A stretch of 64,000 nt of DNA from Roseateles_B flavus (GTDB lineage Bacteria > Pseudomonadota > Gammaproteobacteria > Burkholderiales > Burkholderiaceae_C): positions 102,053-166,052 of the forward strand of contig NZ_JBDPZC010000011.1 in assembly GCF_039872765.1 (NCBI RefSeq), written 5' to 3'. The translations under genes and the position numbers were made by a program. Shown one piece after another: positions 28,709 through 36,177 of the stretch (position 1 is its first letter; the number at the start of each line of letters is the position of its first letter). A model generated the notes under the pieces. The model searched no databases, had not been told where the DNA came from, and saw only the letters and a list, made by a program, of their open reading frames with translations.

Positions 28709-29713
28709 TTACTTCTTCAGCAGCCGTGCGGCTTCGAGGGCGAAGTAGCTCAGGACACCGTCTGCGCCTGCGCGCTTGAAGGCCAGCAGCGACTCCATCA
28801 TCACCACGTCATGGGCCAGCCAGCCATTGGCGGCTGCGGCCTTGAGCATGGCGTACTCGCCGCTGACCTGGTAGGCGAAGGTGGGGACGCGGAACTCGTC
28901 CTTCACGCGGCGCACCACGTCCAGGTAGGGCATGCCGGGCTTGACCATGACCATGTCCGCGCCCTCGGCCAGGTCCATGGCGACTTCGCGCAGGGCCTCG
29001 TCGCTGTTGCCGGGGTCGACGTAGTAGGTGTTCTTGTCGGCCTTGCCCAGGGCGCTCTTGGAGCCCACGGCATCGCGGAAGGGACCGTAGAAGCCGCTGG
29101 CGTACTTGACGCTGTAGGCCATGATCCGCGTGTGGATGTGGCCTGACGCTTCCAGCGCGTCGCGGATGGCGCCGATGCGTCCGTCCATCATGTCGCTGGG
29201 GCCGACCATGTCGGCGCCGGCCTCGGCCTGCGTGAGAGCCTGGCGGACCAGCAGCTCCACGGTCGCGTCATTGATCAGGTAGCCGGTCTCGTCGGGCAGG
29301 CCGTCCTGGCCGTGACTGGTGTAGGGGTCCAGGGCCACGTCGGTCAGCACGCCCAGCTCCGGGAAGCGGGACTTCAGCGCGCGCACGGCTCTCGGGATCA
29401 GGCCCTGCGGGTTGAAGGCCTCGGCTCCGTCGATGGCCTTCAGGCTGGGGTCGATGGCGGGGAAGAGGGCGATCACCGGGATGCCCAGGGACACCGCCTC
29501 CTCCGCCGTGCGCAGCAGCTGCTCGATGGGCAGGCGAGACACGCCCGGCATGGAGTCGATGGCATGGGGCTGGCTGCCCTCGTGCACGAAGACCGGCAAG
29601 ATGAGGTCGGAGGCGTCGAGGCGGGACTCGCGGACCAGGACTCGGCTGAAGGGATCGCGGCGCAGGCGGCGCGGGCGAGCCGCTGGGAAGGGGGCGCTGA
29701 AGGTGCGGGACAA
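28709..29713 (-). CDS. hemB: Delta-aminolevulinic acid dehydratase (porphobilinogen synthase)
   Basis: This enzyme condenses two 5-aminolevulinate molecules to porphobilinogen in haem synthesis. The two active-site Lys are in AYSVKYASGFYGPF and VMVKPGMPYLD. The metal-site region reads DVALDPYTSHGQDG, with Ala/Asp in place of the zinc-binding Cys triad, marking the Mg-dependent class. I chose TTG at 29713 (334 residues) because GGAGAG lies 6 bp upstream. A TTG at 29731 would add six residues, but it sits inside the hairpin in the leader. hemJ, another haem gene, lies about 5 kb away. Confidence 0.95.
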   Translation of the reverse strand: MSRTFSAPFPAARPRRLRRDPFSRVLVRESRLDASDLILPVFVHEGSQPHAIDSMPGVSRLPIEQLLRTAEEAVSLGIPVIALFPAIDPSLKAIDGAEAFNPQGLIPRAVRALKSRFPELGVLTDVALDPYTSHGQDGLPDETGYLINDATVELLVRQALTQAEAGADMVGPSDMMDGRIGAIRDALEASGHIHTRIMAYSVKYASGFYGPFRDAVGSKSALGKADKNTYYVDPGNSDEALREVAMDLAEGADMVMVKPGMPYLDVVRRVKDEFRVPTFAYQVSGEYAMLKAAAANGWLAHDVVMMESLLAFKRAGADGVLSYFALEAARLLKK

Positions 29714-29728
29714 GGCGGACTCTCCGGG

Positions 29729-29753
29729 CAAACCCCCTCAATCTAGGGGTTTG
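29729..29753 (-). promoter_or_regulatory. Inverted repeat in the hemB leader
   Basis: CAAACCCC - 9 nt - GGGGTTTG is a perfect 8-bp inverted repeat ending 15 bp upstream of the preferred hemB start. It would form a hairpin in the mRNA just before the GGAGAG ribosome-binding site, or act as a DNA operator. Confidence 0.55.
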
Positions 29754-29829
29754 GTTGTGGGGCCGTCAAAAACGTGCAGTTCTACGCAGTGACCCGTAGA
29801 GACGGCCCGATGGCGGCTCTGTTAAACTG

Positions 29830-29948
29830 GTCCCCGAATGATAGCCGCAAGGTGGTCATTCCCTGCTTTTCCTCCCTGAGCAGGAGCCTTAACGTGATGA
29901 CAGCGATAAGGCTTTCCCGCCCCAGCCCATTGGCTGGGGCTTTTTTTT
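29830..29948 (+). ncRNA. Candidate structured small RNA with intrinsic terminator
   Basis: About 120 nt between hemB and the pyrroline-carboxylate reductase-like gene, on the plus strand, with no gene following. Three hairpins occur in series: GAATGA/TCATTC (29836-29861), CCTGCT/AGCAGG (29862-29884) and AGCCTTA/TAAGGCT (29885-29913). A perfect terminator follows: GCCCCAGCC-CATT-GGCTGGGGC and eight T (29919-29948). The loop of the second hairpin contains CCTCC, which could pair with Shine-Dalgarno sequences. A weak -10-like TAAACT lies at 29823-29828. The 5' end is a guess, and I cannot assign it to a named family. Confidence 0.6.
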
Positions 29949-30044
29949 GTCGCGCCGCTTTTGTCGCGTCTTTCAGAGCCCGCCGCACGGGCAAGGCTGG
30001 CCGGCAGGCCCGATGCCATGGGCCTGGCCGCAGGGCGCTGCGTA

Positions 30045-30995
30045 TCAGGCCTGGGCCAGGCCGAGCCGCTGCAGCACCAGCTGGGCGCATAGCAGGTCGG
30101 CCAGTGCGGTGCCCACGGACTTGAACAGGGTGACGGACCCCGGGGCGCGCTCCGGCGGCAGGGCCATGCGGCACAGGTCCGCCAGCTCGCCGCGGACTTG
30201 ATGTGCATCAAGTTGGCCCCGCTGCATGGGAATGATCAGCTCGCCGGCCTCGCGCAGGGCATTGGCCCGGCTGTCCACGTAGACATGGGCCCGCTGGACG
30301 AGGGCCGTATCGCATTCGCGCTGGTCCGGGCGGTGGTTGCCCAGCAGGTCGACGTGGCAGCCCGGCGGCACGAGATCACCGAAGACCAGGGGCTCTCCCG
30401 AGCCCGTGGCCGCCACGATGATGTCTGCCGTCTGCTGCGCGGCCTCGAGGTCCTCGGCGATCGCCAGGCGGGCCGTGCAGCCCAGCGCCCGCAGTGCCGC
30501 GATGCGTGCCTGCGCCTGTGCCGGACGACGGCCCCAGACGAGCACCTCGTCCAGCGGGCGCACGCTCAGGTGGGCCTGGACCAGGGGGCAGGCCAGCTCG
30601 CCCGTGCCCAGCAGGAGCAGGCGTCGGGCGCCGGGGCGCGACAGCAGGCGCGAGGCCAGGGCCGAGACCGCCGCCGTGCGCCAGCGCGTGAGGCTGCGCC
30701 CCTCCAGCTGGGCCAGGGGCTGGCCATTGCGGCGATCGAAGACCAGCACCTGGGCATGCAGCACGGATTCCCCGCGGGCCGCGTTGCCAGGCAGGTAGGT
30801 GAAGGCCTTCAAGGCGATCAGGCGATCCGTCCAGGCCGGGAGCAGGCCCAGGCGGTCATGGCCCTGGTCGGGGGCCAGCTCCAGCAGCTGCCGCGCCGGC
30901 ATCTGGAAGGGGGCGGCGAAGCCCACGGACAGGGCGTCGATGAGATCGGGAAAGTTCAGGGCGGCGTCGACCTGTTCGGCGCTGATCACTTGCAT
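30045..30995 (-). CDS. Ornithine cyclodeaminase/mu-crystallin family; probable delta1-pyrroline-2-carboxylate reductase
   Basis: A 316-residue NAD(P)-binding protein of the ornithine cyclodeaminase family. The dinucleotide motif is LLLLGTGELACPLVQAHL (about 125-142). LKAFTYLPGN and TRWRTAAVSALA are the conserved substrate and cofactor regions. Family members next to hydroxyproline genes reduce pyrroline-2-carboxylate to L-proline (LhpI type). Here it is the third gene after a trans-3-hydroxyproline dehydratase-like gene and a Xaa-Pro peptidase gene, 24 bp from the latter. I therefore infer that reduction rather than ornithine cyclisation. Confidence 0.82.
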   Translation of the reverse strand: MQVISAEQVDAALNFPDLIDALSVGFAAPFQMPARQLLELAPDQGHDRLGLLPAWTDRLIALKAFTYLPGNAARGESVLHAQVLVFDRRNGQPLAQLEGRSLTRWRTAAVSALASRLLSRPGARRLLLLGTGELACPLVQAHLSVRPLDEVLVWGRRPAQAQARIAALRALGCTARLAIAEDLEAAQQTADIIVAATGSGEPLVFGDLVPPGCHVDLLGNHRPDQRECDTALVQRAHVYVDSRANALREAGELIIPMQRGQLDAHQVRGELADLCRMALPPERAPGSVTLFKSVGTALADLLCAQLVLQRLGLAQA

Positions 30996-31019
30996 GGGGC
31001 GGGGCCTCGTGGAACGGGT

Positions 31020-32156
31020 TCAGAGCGCGAGCTCGAAGTCGCGATGGGCGCGGCTCAGGATCTCATGGCCGCCCTCCAGCAGCAAGGCATCGTCCTCGAT
31101 GCGCAGGCCGCCCTGGCCGCGGATGTAGATGCCCGGCTCGATGGTGACCACCTCGCCCGCTCGCAGGCGGGCCTCGCACACTGTGTTCATGAAGGGCTGC
31201 TCGTGCAGGATCAGGCCCACGCCATGGCCCAGGCCGGGGCCGGCATGCTCGGCGAACTCGCTGGCGGCCAGCACGGTGCTGGCCGCCTCGTTGAGCGTCC
31301 GTCCGTTGACGCCGGGTTTCAGTAGCGCCAGTGCGGCCTGCTGCGCGGTGCTGACCGTGTCGTACATGCGCTGCTGCCAGGGTAGGGCGGTACCCGCCAC
31401 GTGGCTGCGCGTCATGTCCGAGCGGTAGCCGTTCACCACGGCGCCGAAGTCCAGCACGATGAGGTCGCCCTTCTGCAGCGGGCGGTCCGAGGGCGCGCTG
31501 TGCGGCAGGGCCGAGCGCGGCCCGAAGCCCAGGATGGTGGGGAAGGACAGGCCTTCCGAACCCAGGTCCTGCAGCAGCTGCTCCAGGCGCGTGGCCAGCT
31601 GCCGCTCGCTCTGGCCCAGGCGGATCTCGGGGCGCAGGGCCTCCAGCGCGGCGTCGGCCAGGGCGGCGGCCTGGCGCATCTGCTGCTGCTCCCAGGCATC
31701 CTTGACGCGTCGGGCCTGCACCAGGAAGTCTGACAGCGGAACGAGGGCCAGGCCGGGGAGGTCCGCACTGATCTCCGCCCACTGCGACACGCTGACGTGC
31801 CCGGCCTCGTAAGCCAGGCGACTGGCGCCGATGTCCGCCAGCAGGCGGCCCAGCACCTGGCCCAGGCGCTCGCGCTGCCGGTCTCGGCACAGCAGTTCGG
31901 TGGCCACGCCGCGGCGCCACTCGTGGTGCATGCATTCCTCTTCGGCCTGTTCGATGAAGCGGTAGTCGGTGATCAGCCAGCTGCCGCGCGCGCTGAGCAG
32001 GCCGCAGGCGGCCTCGCCGCTGTAGTTGAAGAGGTAGCGCAAGTGCTCGGGCGCAAAGACCAGGCAGGCATCCAGGCCGGTCTCGGCCATGTGGGTGCGC
32101 AGGCGGGCGAGGCGCTGGGCGAAAAGAGGTTGCAGGGCTTGGGGCAGGGCGTTCAT
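31020..32156 (-). CDS. M24 family Xaa-Pro peptidase
   Basis: A 378-residue pita-bread metallopeptidase. It has an N-terminal creatinase-like domain (about 1-150) and a catalytic M24 domain (155-378). The five metal ligands are present: Asp236 and Asp247 in LDFGAVVNGYRSDMTRS, His311 in GLGHGVGLILHE, Glu340 in TIEPGIY and Glu354 in RIEDD. This is the pattern of aminopeptidase P or prolidase, which cut next to proline or hydroxyproline. No signal peptide is seen, so it acts in the cytoplasm on imported peptides. Its start overlaps the upstream dehydratase stop by 4 bp. Confidence 0.92.
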   Translation of the reverse strand: MNALPQALQPLFAQRLARLRTHMAETGLDACLVFAPEHLRYLFNYSGEAACGLLSARGSWLITDYRFIEQAEEECMHHEWRRGVATELLCRDRQRERLGQVLGRLLADIGASRLAYEAGHVSVSQWAEISADLPGLALVPLSDFLVQARRVKDAWEQQQMRQAAALADAALEALRPEIRLGQSERQLATRLEQLLQDLGSEGLSFPTILGFGPRSALPHSAPSDRPLQKGDLIVLDFGAVVNGYRSDMTRSHVAGTALPWQQRMYDTVSTAQQAALALLKPGVNGRTLNEAASTVLAASEFAEHAGPGLGHGVGLILHEQPFMNTVCEARLRAGEVVTIEPGIYIRGQGGLRIEDDALLLEGGHEILSRAHRDFELAL

Positions 32157-33235
32157 CGCAGCAGGAATCCTTTGACCAGGGGATCGTCGGGGTGGAGGAG
32201 GAACTCGTGTCGGCCGGTGACATGGGCTTCGCCCTCCACGCCCGGCACGATGGCGGGATGGGGGCCGCAGCGGGTCTCCTGATCGGCCCAGACCTCGAAG
32301 CGGGAGCCCAGCACGCTCTCGATCGTCAGCCGTCGCCCGAGGGCCAGTTGGCCGCGCGCCAGCAGCAGGGCCGCAAAGCCGGAGACGCCGCTGCCGGTGG
32401 GACTGCGGTCCAGCTCCCCTTCGGCGAAGATGCAGACGTTGCGGTAGTCCGCCCCGGGCTCCAGAGCCGTGCCGGTGAAGATGGTGCCGTAGAGAAAGCC
32501 GAGGTCCGCGCTGTCCGGGTGGGTGATGTCGACCCCGGCGCGCACGATGGCGTTCTTGATGGCCCGGCCCGCCTCGATCAGGCGCGCATGGTTGGTCGTG
32601 GCCAGGGACAGCCCGAGGGAGGCCGCCTCCACGTAGGCATAGAAGGCGCCGCCATAGGCCAGGGCATAGTGCACCAGGCCCAGGCCCTCCACGGGCAGGG
32701 ACTGACGATCGGCCAGCACGAAGGAGGGCACGTTCAGGAACCGCACCCGGCCCACGCGCCAGGCCCCGTCCTGGCGCTGCATGCAGTCGGCCTCGAGCCG
32801 GATCTGGCCGCAGGGGGCGTCAATGTTGAGGCGGGTCCGCGGGCCGGTGGCCGCCACCCGGCCGCTCTCGATGGCCAGCTTGGCCAGGGCCGGCATCGCA
32901 TGGCCGCACATGGTGCTGTAGCCTTCGTTGTGCAGGAAGAGCACGCCGAACGCACTGTCGCTGCGTTCGGGCGGGGTGATGACCGCGCCGTACATGTCCG
33001 CATGGCCGCGTGGTTCCCACATGAGGGCCTGGCGGAGGTGGTCCAGGCGCTGCTGGCAGTCGCGCCGGCGCTCCAGCATGGTCTGCCCCTTCAGTTCTGG
33101 AAAGCCCTCAACGATTACGCGAAGGGGCTCGCCGCCCGTATGGCAGTCGATGCTGCGCAGGCGGAGGCAGGGCGCGTCGGGCGCCCAGGCCCCCAGGGAG
33201 CGCTCCGGGAATGCATGGCTTGCGTGAGGCGTCAT
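32153..33235 (-). CDS. Proline racemase family protein; probable trans-3-hydroxy-L-proline dehydratase
   Basis: A 360-residue member of the proline racemase superfamily. One catalytic residue is Cys110 (TMCGHAMPAL). The second position, Cys in racemases and 4-hydroxyproline epimerases, is Thr280 (DRSPTGSGVSG). The Cys/Thr pair is the mark of trans-3-hydroxy-L-proline dehydratase, which yields pyrroline-2-carboxylate. DCHTGGEPLRV near residue 31 is the family N-terminal signature. It is first in a three-gene operon with a Xaa-Pro peptidase and a pyrroline-2-carboxylate reductase-like gene. It is also divergent from a collagenase-like lipoprotein, which supports this assignment. Confidence 0.85.
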   Translation of the reverse strand: MTPHASHAFPERSLGAWAPDAPCLRLRSIDCHTGGEPLRVIVEGFPELKGQTMLERRRDCQQRLDHLRQALMWEPRGHADMYGAVITPPERSDSAFGVLFLHNEGYSTMCGHAMPALAKLAIESGRVAATGPRTRLNIDAPCGQIRLEADCMQRQDGAWRVGRVRFLNVPSFVLADRQSLPVEGLGLVHYALAYGGAFYAYVEAASLGLSLATTNHARLIEAGRAIKNAIVRAGVDITHPDSADLGFLYGTIFTGTALEPGADYRNVCIFAEGELDRSPTGSGVSGFAALLLARGQLALGRRLTIESVLGSRFEVWADQETRCGPHPAIVPGVEGEAHVTGRHEFLLHPDDPLVKGFLLR

Positions 33236-33279
33236 TTCAGAAATATCATAGAGATTCTGAAAATATATTAACAGAGGAG
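33235..33279. promoter_or_regulatory. Shared divergent promoter/operator of the collagen-hydroxyproline locus
   Basis: The 53-bp gap between the two divergent start codons is strikingly AT-rich. It holds the inverted repeat TTTCAGAA (33235-33242) - 12 bp - TTCTGAAA (33255-33262), and ends with GAGGAG, the ribosome-binding site of the lipoprotein gene. One regulator bound here could control both arms. Confidence 0.6.
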
Positions 33280-33288
33280 TCGCTGAAC

Positions 33289-34188
33289 ATGGGGATGAAG
33301 ACGAGGAGACGCCTGGGCCTGCTGGGCCTGGGCCTGCCGCTGGCGCTGGGCCTGGTGGCCTGCACGGGGCGGCCCGCCCTGAGCGAGGACGCCGTCCAGC
33401 GCGTGCTCAGCCACGAGCACCGCTGCGGCCCCAGCCTGGTGCTGCGCTCGCAGGCGCTCACCGGCGAGCAGGAGGTGCGCATCTGCCAGGACCTGGGCGC
33501 CGTCGAGCAGCGTTTCCATGCCCTGTTCGGCACCGCCGGCCGACCCGTGCCGCACGACGGCAACGAGGCGCTGCGGGCCAACATCTACCGCAATGTGCAG
33601 GAGTTCAAGCGCTGGGCCGGCAAGCACTTCGACATGCCGGTGGACAACGGCGGCATGTACCTTGAGGGCCTGCCGGACAAGCCCGGCAACCAGGCCGAGT
33701 TCGTGGCCTACCAGCAGGCCAGCGGCGCCGTCCACAACCTGGCGCATGAGTTCAGCCACTACCTGGACGGCCGCTTCAACCTGCAGGGCGACTTCTGCGC
33801 CAACCTGCACGACTCGCACTCGCCGCCCGAGAACTGCGCCCAGCCCACACCGCTGCGTCCCTTCCTGGTCTGGTGGACCGAGGGCGTGGCCGAGTACGTG
33901 GCCCATGGCCAGGCCCATCCGCGCCTGAAGCAGATCGCCCAGGCCCAGCAGCTGCCGCTCAGCGAGCTCTTCAACACGGGCTACGAGACCCAGGGCGGCA
34001 CGGAGCGCATCTACGGCGGCGGCTACCTGGCCGTGCGCTTCATGATGGAGAAGCAGCGCGCCCGCATCGACCAGATGCTGGCCCTGACCCGCGCCGGTGA
34101 CTTCCCCCGCTACCAGGCCCTGGTGCGCAGCTGGGGGCAGGACATGGACGCCGACTTCGCGGCCTGGCTGGCGTCGCTGCGCGCTTGA
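33289..34188 (+). CDS. M9 collagenase-like zinc metallopeptidase lipoprotein (minimal form)
   Basis: A 299-residue lipoprotein. The signal peptide ends in the lipobox LVAC (Cys25). The zinc site is AHEFSHYLDGRFNLQGDF (HExxH at 153-157) with the downstream Glu198 in WWTEGVAEYVA. This HExxHYLDGRF plus WWxEGxAEY combination, with DNGGMYLEG upstream, is the signature of microbial collagenases (peptidase M9). Usual M9 enzymes are 600-1000 residues with an activator domain and collagen-binding modules; none of that is present here. Two Cys (170, 183) in a longer loop between the ligands may form a disulphide. The ATG at 33289 has GAGGAG 9 bp upstream. Divergent hydroxyproline genes support collagen-type substrates. 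Confidence 0.85.
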   Translation: MGMKTRRRLGLLGLGLPLALGLVACTGRPALSEDAVQRVLSHEHRCGPSLVLRSQALTGEQEVRICQDLGAVEQRFHALFGTAGRPVPHDGNEALRANIYRNVQEFKRWAGKHFDMPVDNGGMYLEGLPDKPGNQAEFVAYQQASGAVHNLAHEFSHYLDGRFNLQGDFCANLHDSHSPPENCAQPTPLRPFLVWWTEGVAEYVAHGQAHPRLKQIAQAQQLPLSELFNTGYETQGGTERIYGGGYLAVRFMMEKQRARIDQMLALTRAGDFPRYQALVRSWGQDMDADFAAWLASLRA

Positions 34189-34254
34189 GCCGGGGCAAGG
34201 GCAAGACCTGACCCCTGCGTGCAGGGCTGAACCTCACCGGTCCATAATCCCCGC

Positions 34255-34683
34255 ATGCTCTGGATCAAAGCCTTCCACATCGTCTTCGTGGCGTCCTGGT
34301 TCGCCGGCCTGTTCTACATGCCGCGCATCTTCGTCAACCTGGCCATGGTGCCGGCGGACAGCCATGCCGAGCGCGAGCGCCTGCTGGTGATGGGGCGCAA
34401 GCTCTACCGCTTCATGAGCCTGCTGATGATCCCGGCGCTGGCCCTGGGCCTGGTGCTGTGGCTGTACTACGGCATCGGCCGCGGGCCGGGCCAGTACTGG
34501 ATGCATGCCAAGCTGGCCGTGGTCATCGGCGCCGTGGGCTACCACCACGTCTGCCGCAGCCACCTGCGCCAGTTCGAGGCCCTGGCCAATCGCCGCAGCC
34601 ACCGCTGGTACCGCGTGTTCAACGAGGTCTCGGTGCTGCTGTTCATGGCCATCGTGATCCTGGTCGTGGTCAAGCCCTTCTGA
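34255..34683 (+). CDS. hemJ: HemJ-type protoporphyrinogen IX oxidase (CopD/UPF0093 family)
   Basis: A 142-residue inner-membrane protein with four transmembrane helices. His8 in MLWIKAFHIVFVASWFAGLFYMPR and the downstream KLAVVIGAVGYHH and RWYRVFNE segments are the conserved HemJ features. It oxidises protoporphyrinogen IX to protoporphyrin in haem synthesis. The stop is 3 bp from the VanZ-like gene. Confidence 0.9.
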   Translation: MLWIKAFHIVFVASWFAGLFYMPRIFVNLAMVPADSHAERERLLVMGRKLYRFMSLLMIPALALGLVLWLYYGIGRGPGQYWMHAKLAVVIGAVGYHHVCRSHLRQFEALANRRSHRWYRVFNEVSVLLFMAIVILVVVKPF

Positions 34684-34686
34684 CCC

Positions 34687-35787
34687 ATGGGGCGGCGCAG
34701 TTCGGCCAGCTGGCTGGCCCTGATCTATGCGCTGCTGGTGGTCTACGCGAGCCTGTACCCCTTCTGGCCCTGGCGCTGGCCGACCGGCGTGCAGGGCCCG
34801 GGCGTGCTCCTGCTGCACTGGCCACGCTACTGGCTGAGCTTCGACATCTGGGCCAACGCCCTGGGCTATGCGCCCTTCGGCCTGCTGCTGTTCGCGGCCG
34901 TGGTGCGCAGCGGCGGCTCGGAGCGCGCCGCCTGGCTGGCCGTGCTGCTGGGCCTGTCGGCCACCTCCTACCTGATGGAGACCCTGCAGTACTTCCTGCC
35001 AGGGCGTGTGCCATCGCTGGCGGACTGGTGCCTCAACAGCGTCGGGGCGGTGGCCGGCGGCGTGCTGGGCTGGCTGCTGCACCGCTTCGGTGGGCTGGCC
35101 CGCTGGCATGGCTGGCGCGAGCGCTGGTTCGTGCCGCAGAGTGCCGGGGCCCTGGCCTTGCTGGCTCTGTGGCCCGTGGGCCTGCTCTTTCCTGCGCCCC
35201 TGCCCCTGGGGCTGGGCCAGTGGCTGCCGCGCCTGCGTGAGCTCAGCGCCCAGGCCCTGGATGGCACGCCGTGGGCGCTGCAGGACACCGATTTCGCCAA
35301 CCTGGTCGAGCTGCCCCTGCCGCCAGGGCAGGAAGCGATCGCGATCGCCCTCGGGCTGCTGGGGCCGGTGCTGCTGGCGCTGTCGGTGGCGCGGCCGGGC
35401 TGGCGGCGCCTGCCCCTGGTGCTGGGCGCCGCGCTGACGGGGGTGCTGGTCACCGCGCTGTCCACCGCGCTGAACTTCGGCCCTCAGCATGCCTGGGCCT
35501 GGATCGGTCCCACCGCCTGGCCGGGCCTGGGCGCCGGCCTGGTGCTGAGCCTGCTGGCCTGCCTGATGTCGCGCCGGGCCAATGCGGCCTGGGGCCTGGT
35601 GGCGCTGACCGTGCTGATCGCGCTCATCACCGAGGCGCCCACGGACCCCTACCTGGCTCAGACCCTGCAGACCTGGGAGCAGGGGCGTTTCATCAATCTC
35701 TACGGCCTGGCCCAGTGGGTGGGCTGGGTCTGGCCCTTCGCGGCCATCGCCTGGCTGCTGTGGGGTGTGACGCAGCGCGAACGCTGA
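34687..35787 (+). CDS. VanZ family integral membrane protein
   Basis: A 366-residue polytopic membrane protein. The first about 135 residues match a VanZ-like domain (YASLYPFWPW, FDIWANALGYAPFGLLLF, METLQYFLPGRVPSLADWCLNSVGAVAGG). The rest adds about five further hydrophobic helices. Its role is unknown; VanZ proteins are associated with glycopeptide tolerance elsewhere, but that cannot be inferred here. It is 3 bp downstream of hemJ. Confidence 0.88.
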   Translation: MGRRSSASWLALIYALLVVYASLYPFWPWRWPTGVQGPGVLLLHWPRYWLSFDIWANALGYAPFGLLLFAAVVRSGGSERAAWLAVLLGLSATSYLMETLQYFLPGRVPSLADWCLNSVGAVAGGVLGWLLHRFGGLARWHGWRERWFVPQSAGALALLALWPVGLLFPAPLPLGLGQWLPRLRELSAQALDGTPWALQDTDFANLVELPLPPGQEAIAIALGLLGPVLLALSVARPGWRRLPLVLGAALTGVLVTALSTALNFGPQHAWAWIGPTAWPGLGAGLVLSLLACLMSRRANAAWGLVALTVLIALITEAPTDPYLAQTLQTWEQGRFINLYGLAQWVGWVWPFAAIAWLLWGVTQRER

Positions 35788-35836
35788 AAGGCCAGGCGCC
35801 ATCGGGGCAAACCCGCGCGGCCTACAATCCCGCGCC

Positions 35837-36163
35837 ATGAGCTATTACGAGCGCCACATCTTCTTCTGCCTCAACCAGCGGGACAACGGCGAGAACGCCT
35901 GCGCCCAGCACGGCGCGCAGGCGGCCTTCGACCACTGCAAGAGCCGCGTCAAGGCCGAGGGCCTGGCCGGCAAGGGCGGCGTGCGCGTCAACAAGGCCGG
36001 CTGCCTGGACCGCTGTGCAGGCGGGCCGGTGGCGGTGGTCTATCCGGAAGCCGTCTGGTACAGCTTCGTGGACAGCACGGACATCGACGAGATCGTCGAG
36101 TCCCACCTGAAGAAGGGCCAGGTCGTCGAGCGCCTGGTCCTGCCCGAGTCCGTGGGTCGCTGA
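35837..36163 (+). CDS. Thioredoxin-like [2Fe-2S] ferredoxin
   Basis: A 108-residue soluble protein. Four cysteines, Cys11 in FFCLNQR, a second near residue 22 (ENACAQHG) and the pair CLDRCAGGP, fit a thioredoxin-fold [2Fe-2S] protein related to NuoE and Shethna-type ferredoxins. Its partner is unknown. It lies 14 bp upstream of a hydrolase gene and is probably co-transcribed with it. Confidence 0.88.
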   Translation: MSYYERHIFFCLNQRDNGENACAQHGAQAAFDHCKSRVKAEGLAGKGGVRVNKAGCLDRCAGGPVAVVYPEAVWYSFVDSTDIDEIVESHLKKGQVVERLVLPESVGR

Positions 36164-36177
36164 GGCGCTTGAGCACA

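Noticed and set aside
29774..30124. Open frames on both strands over the hemB-OCD gap
   Set aside because: Translations are Arg/Pro/Ala-rich, and the sequence is better explained by a series of hairpins ending in a terminator.
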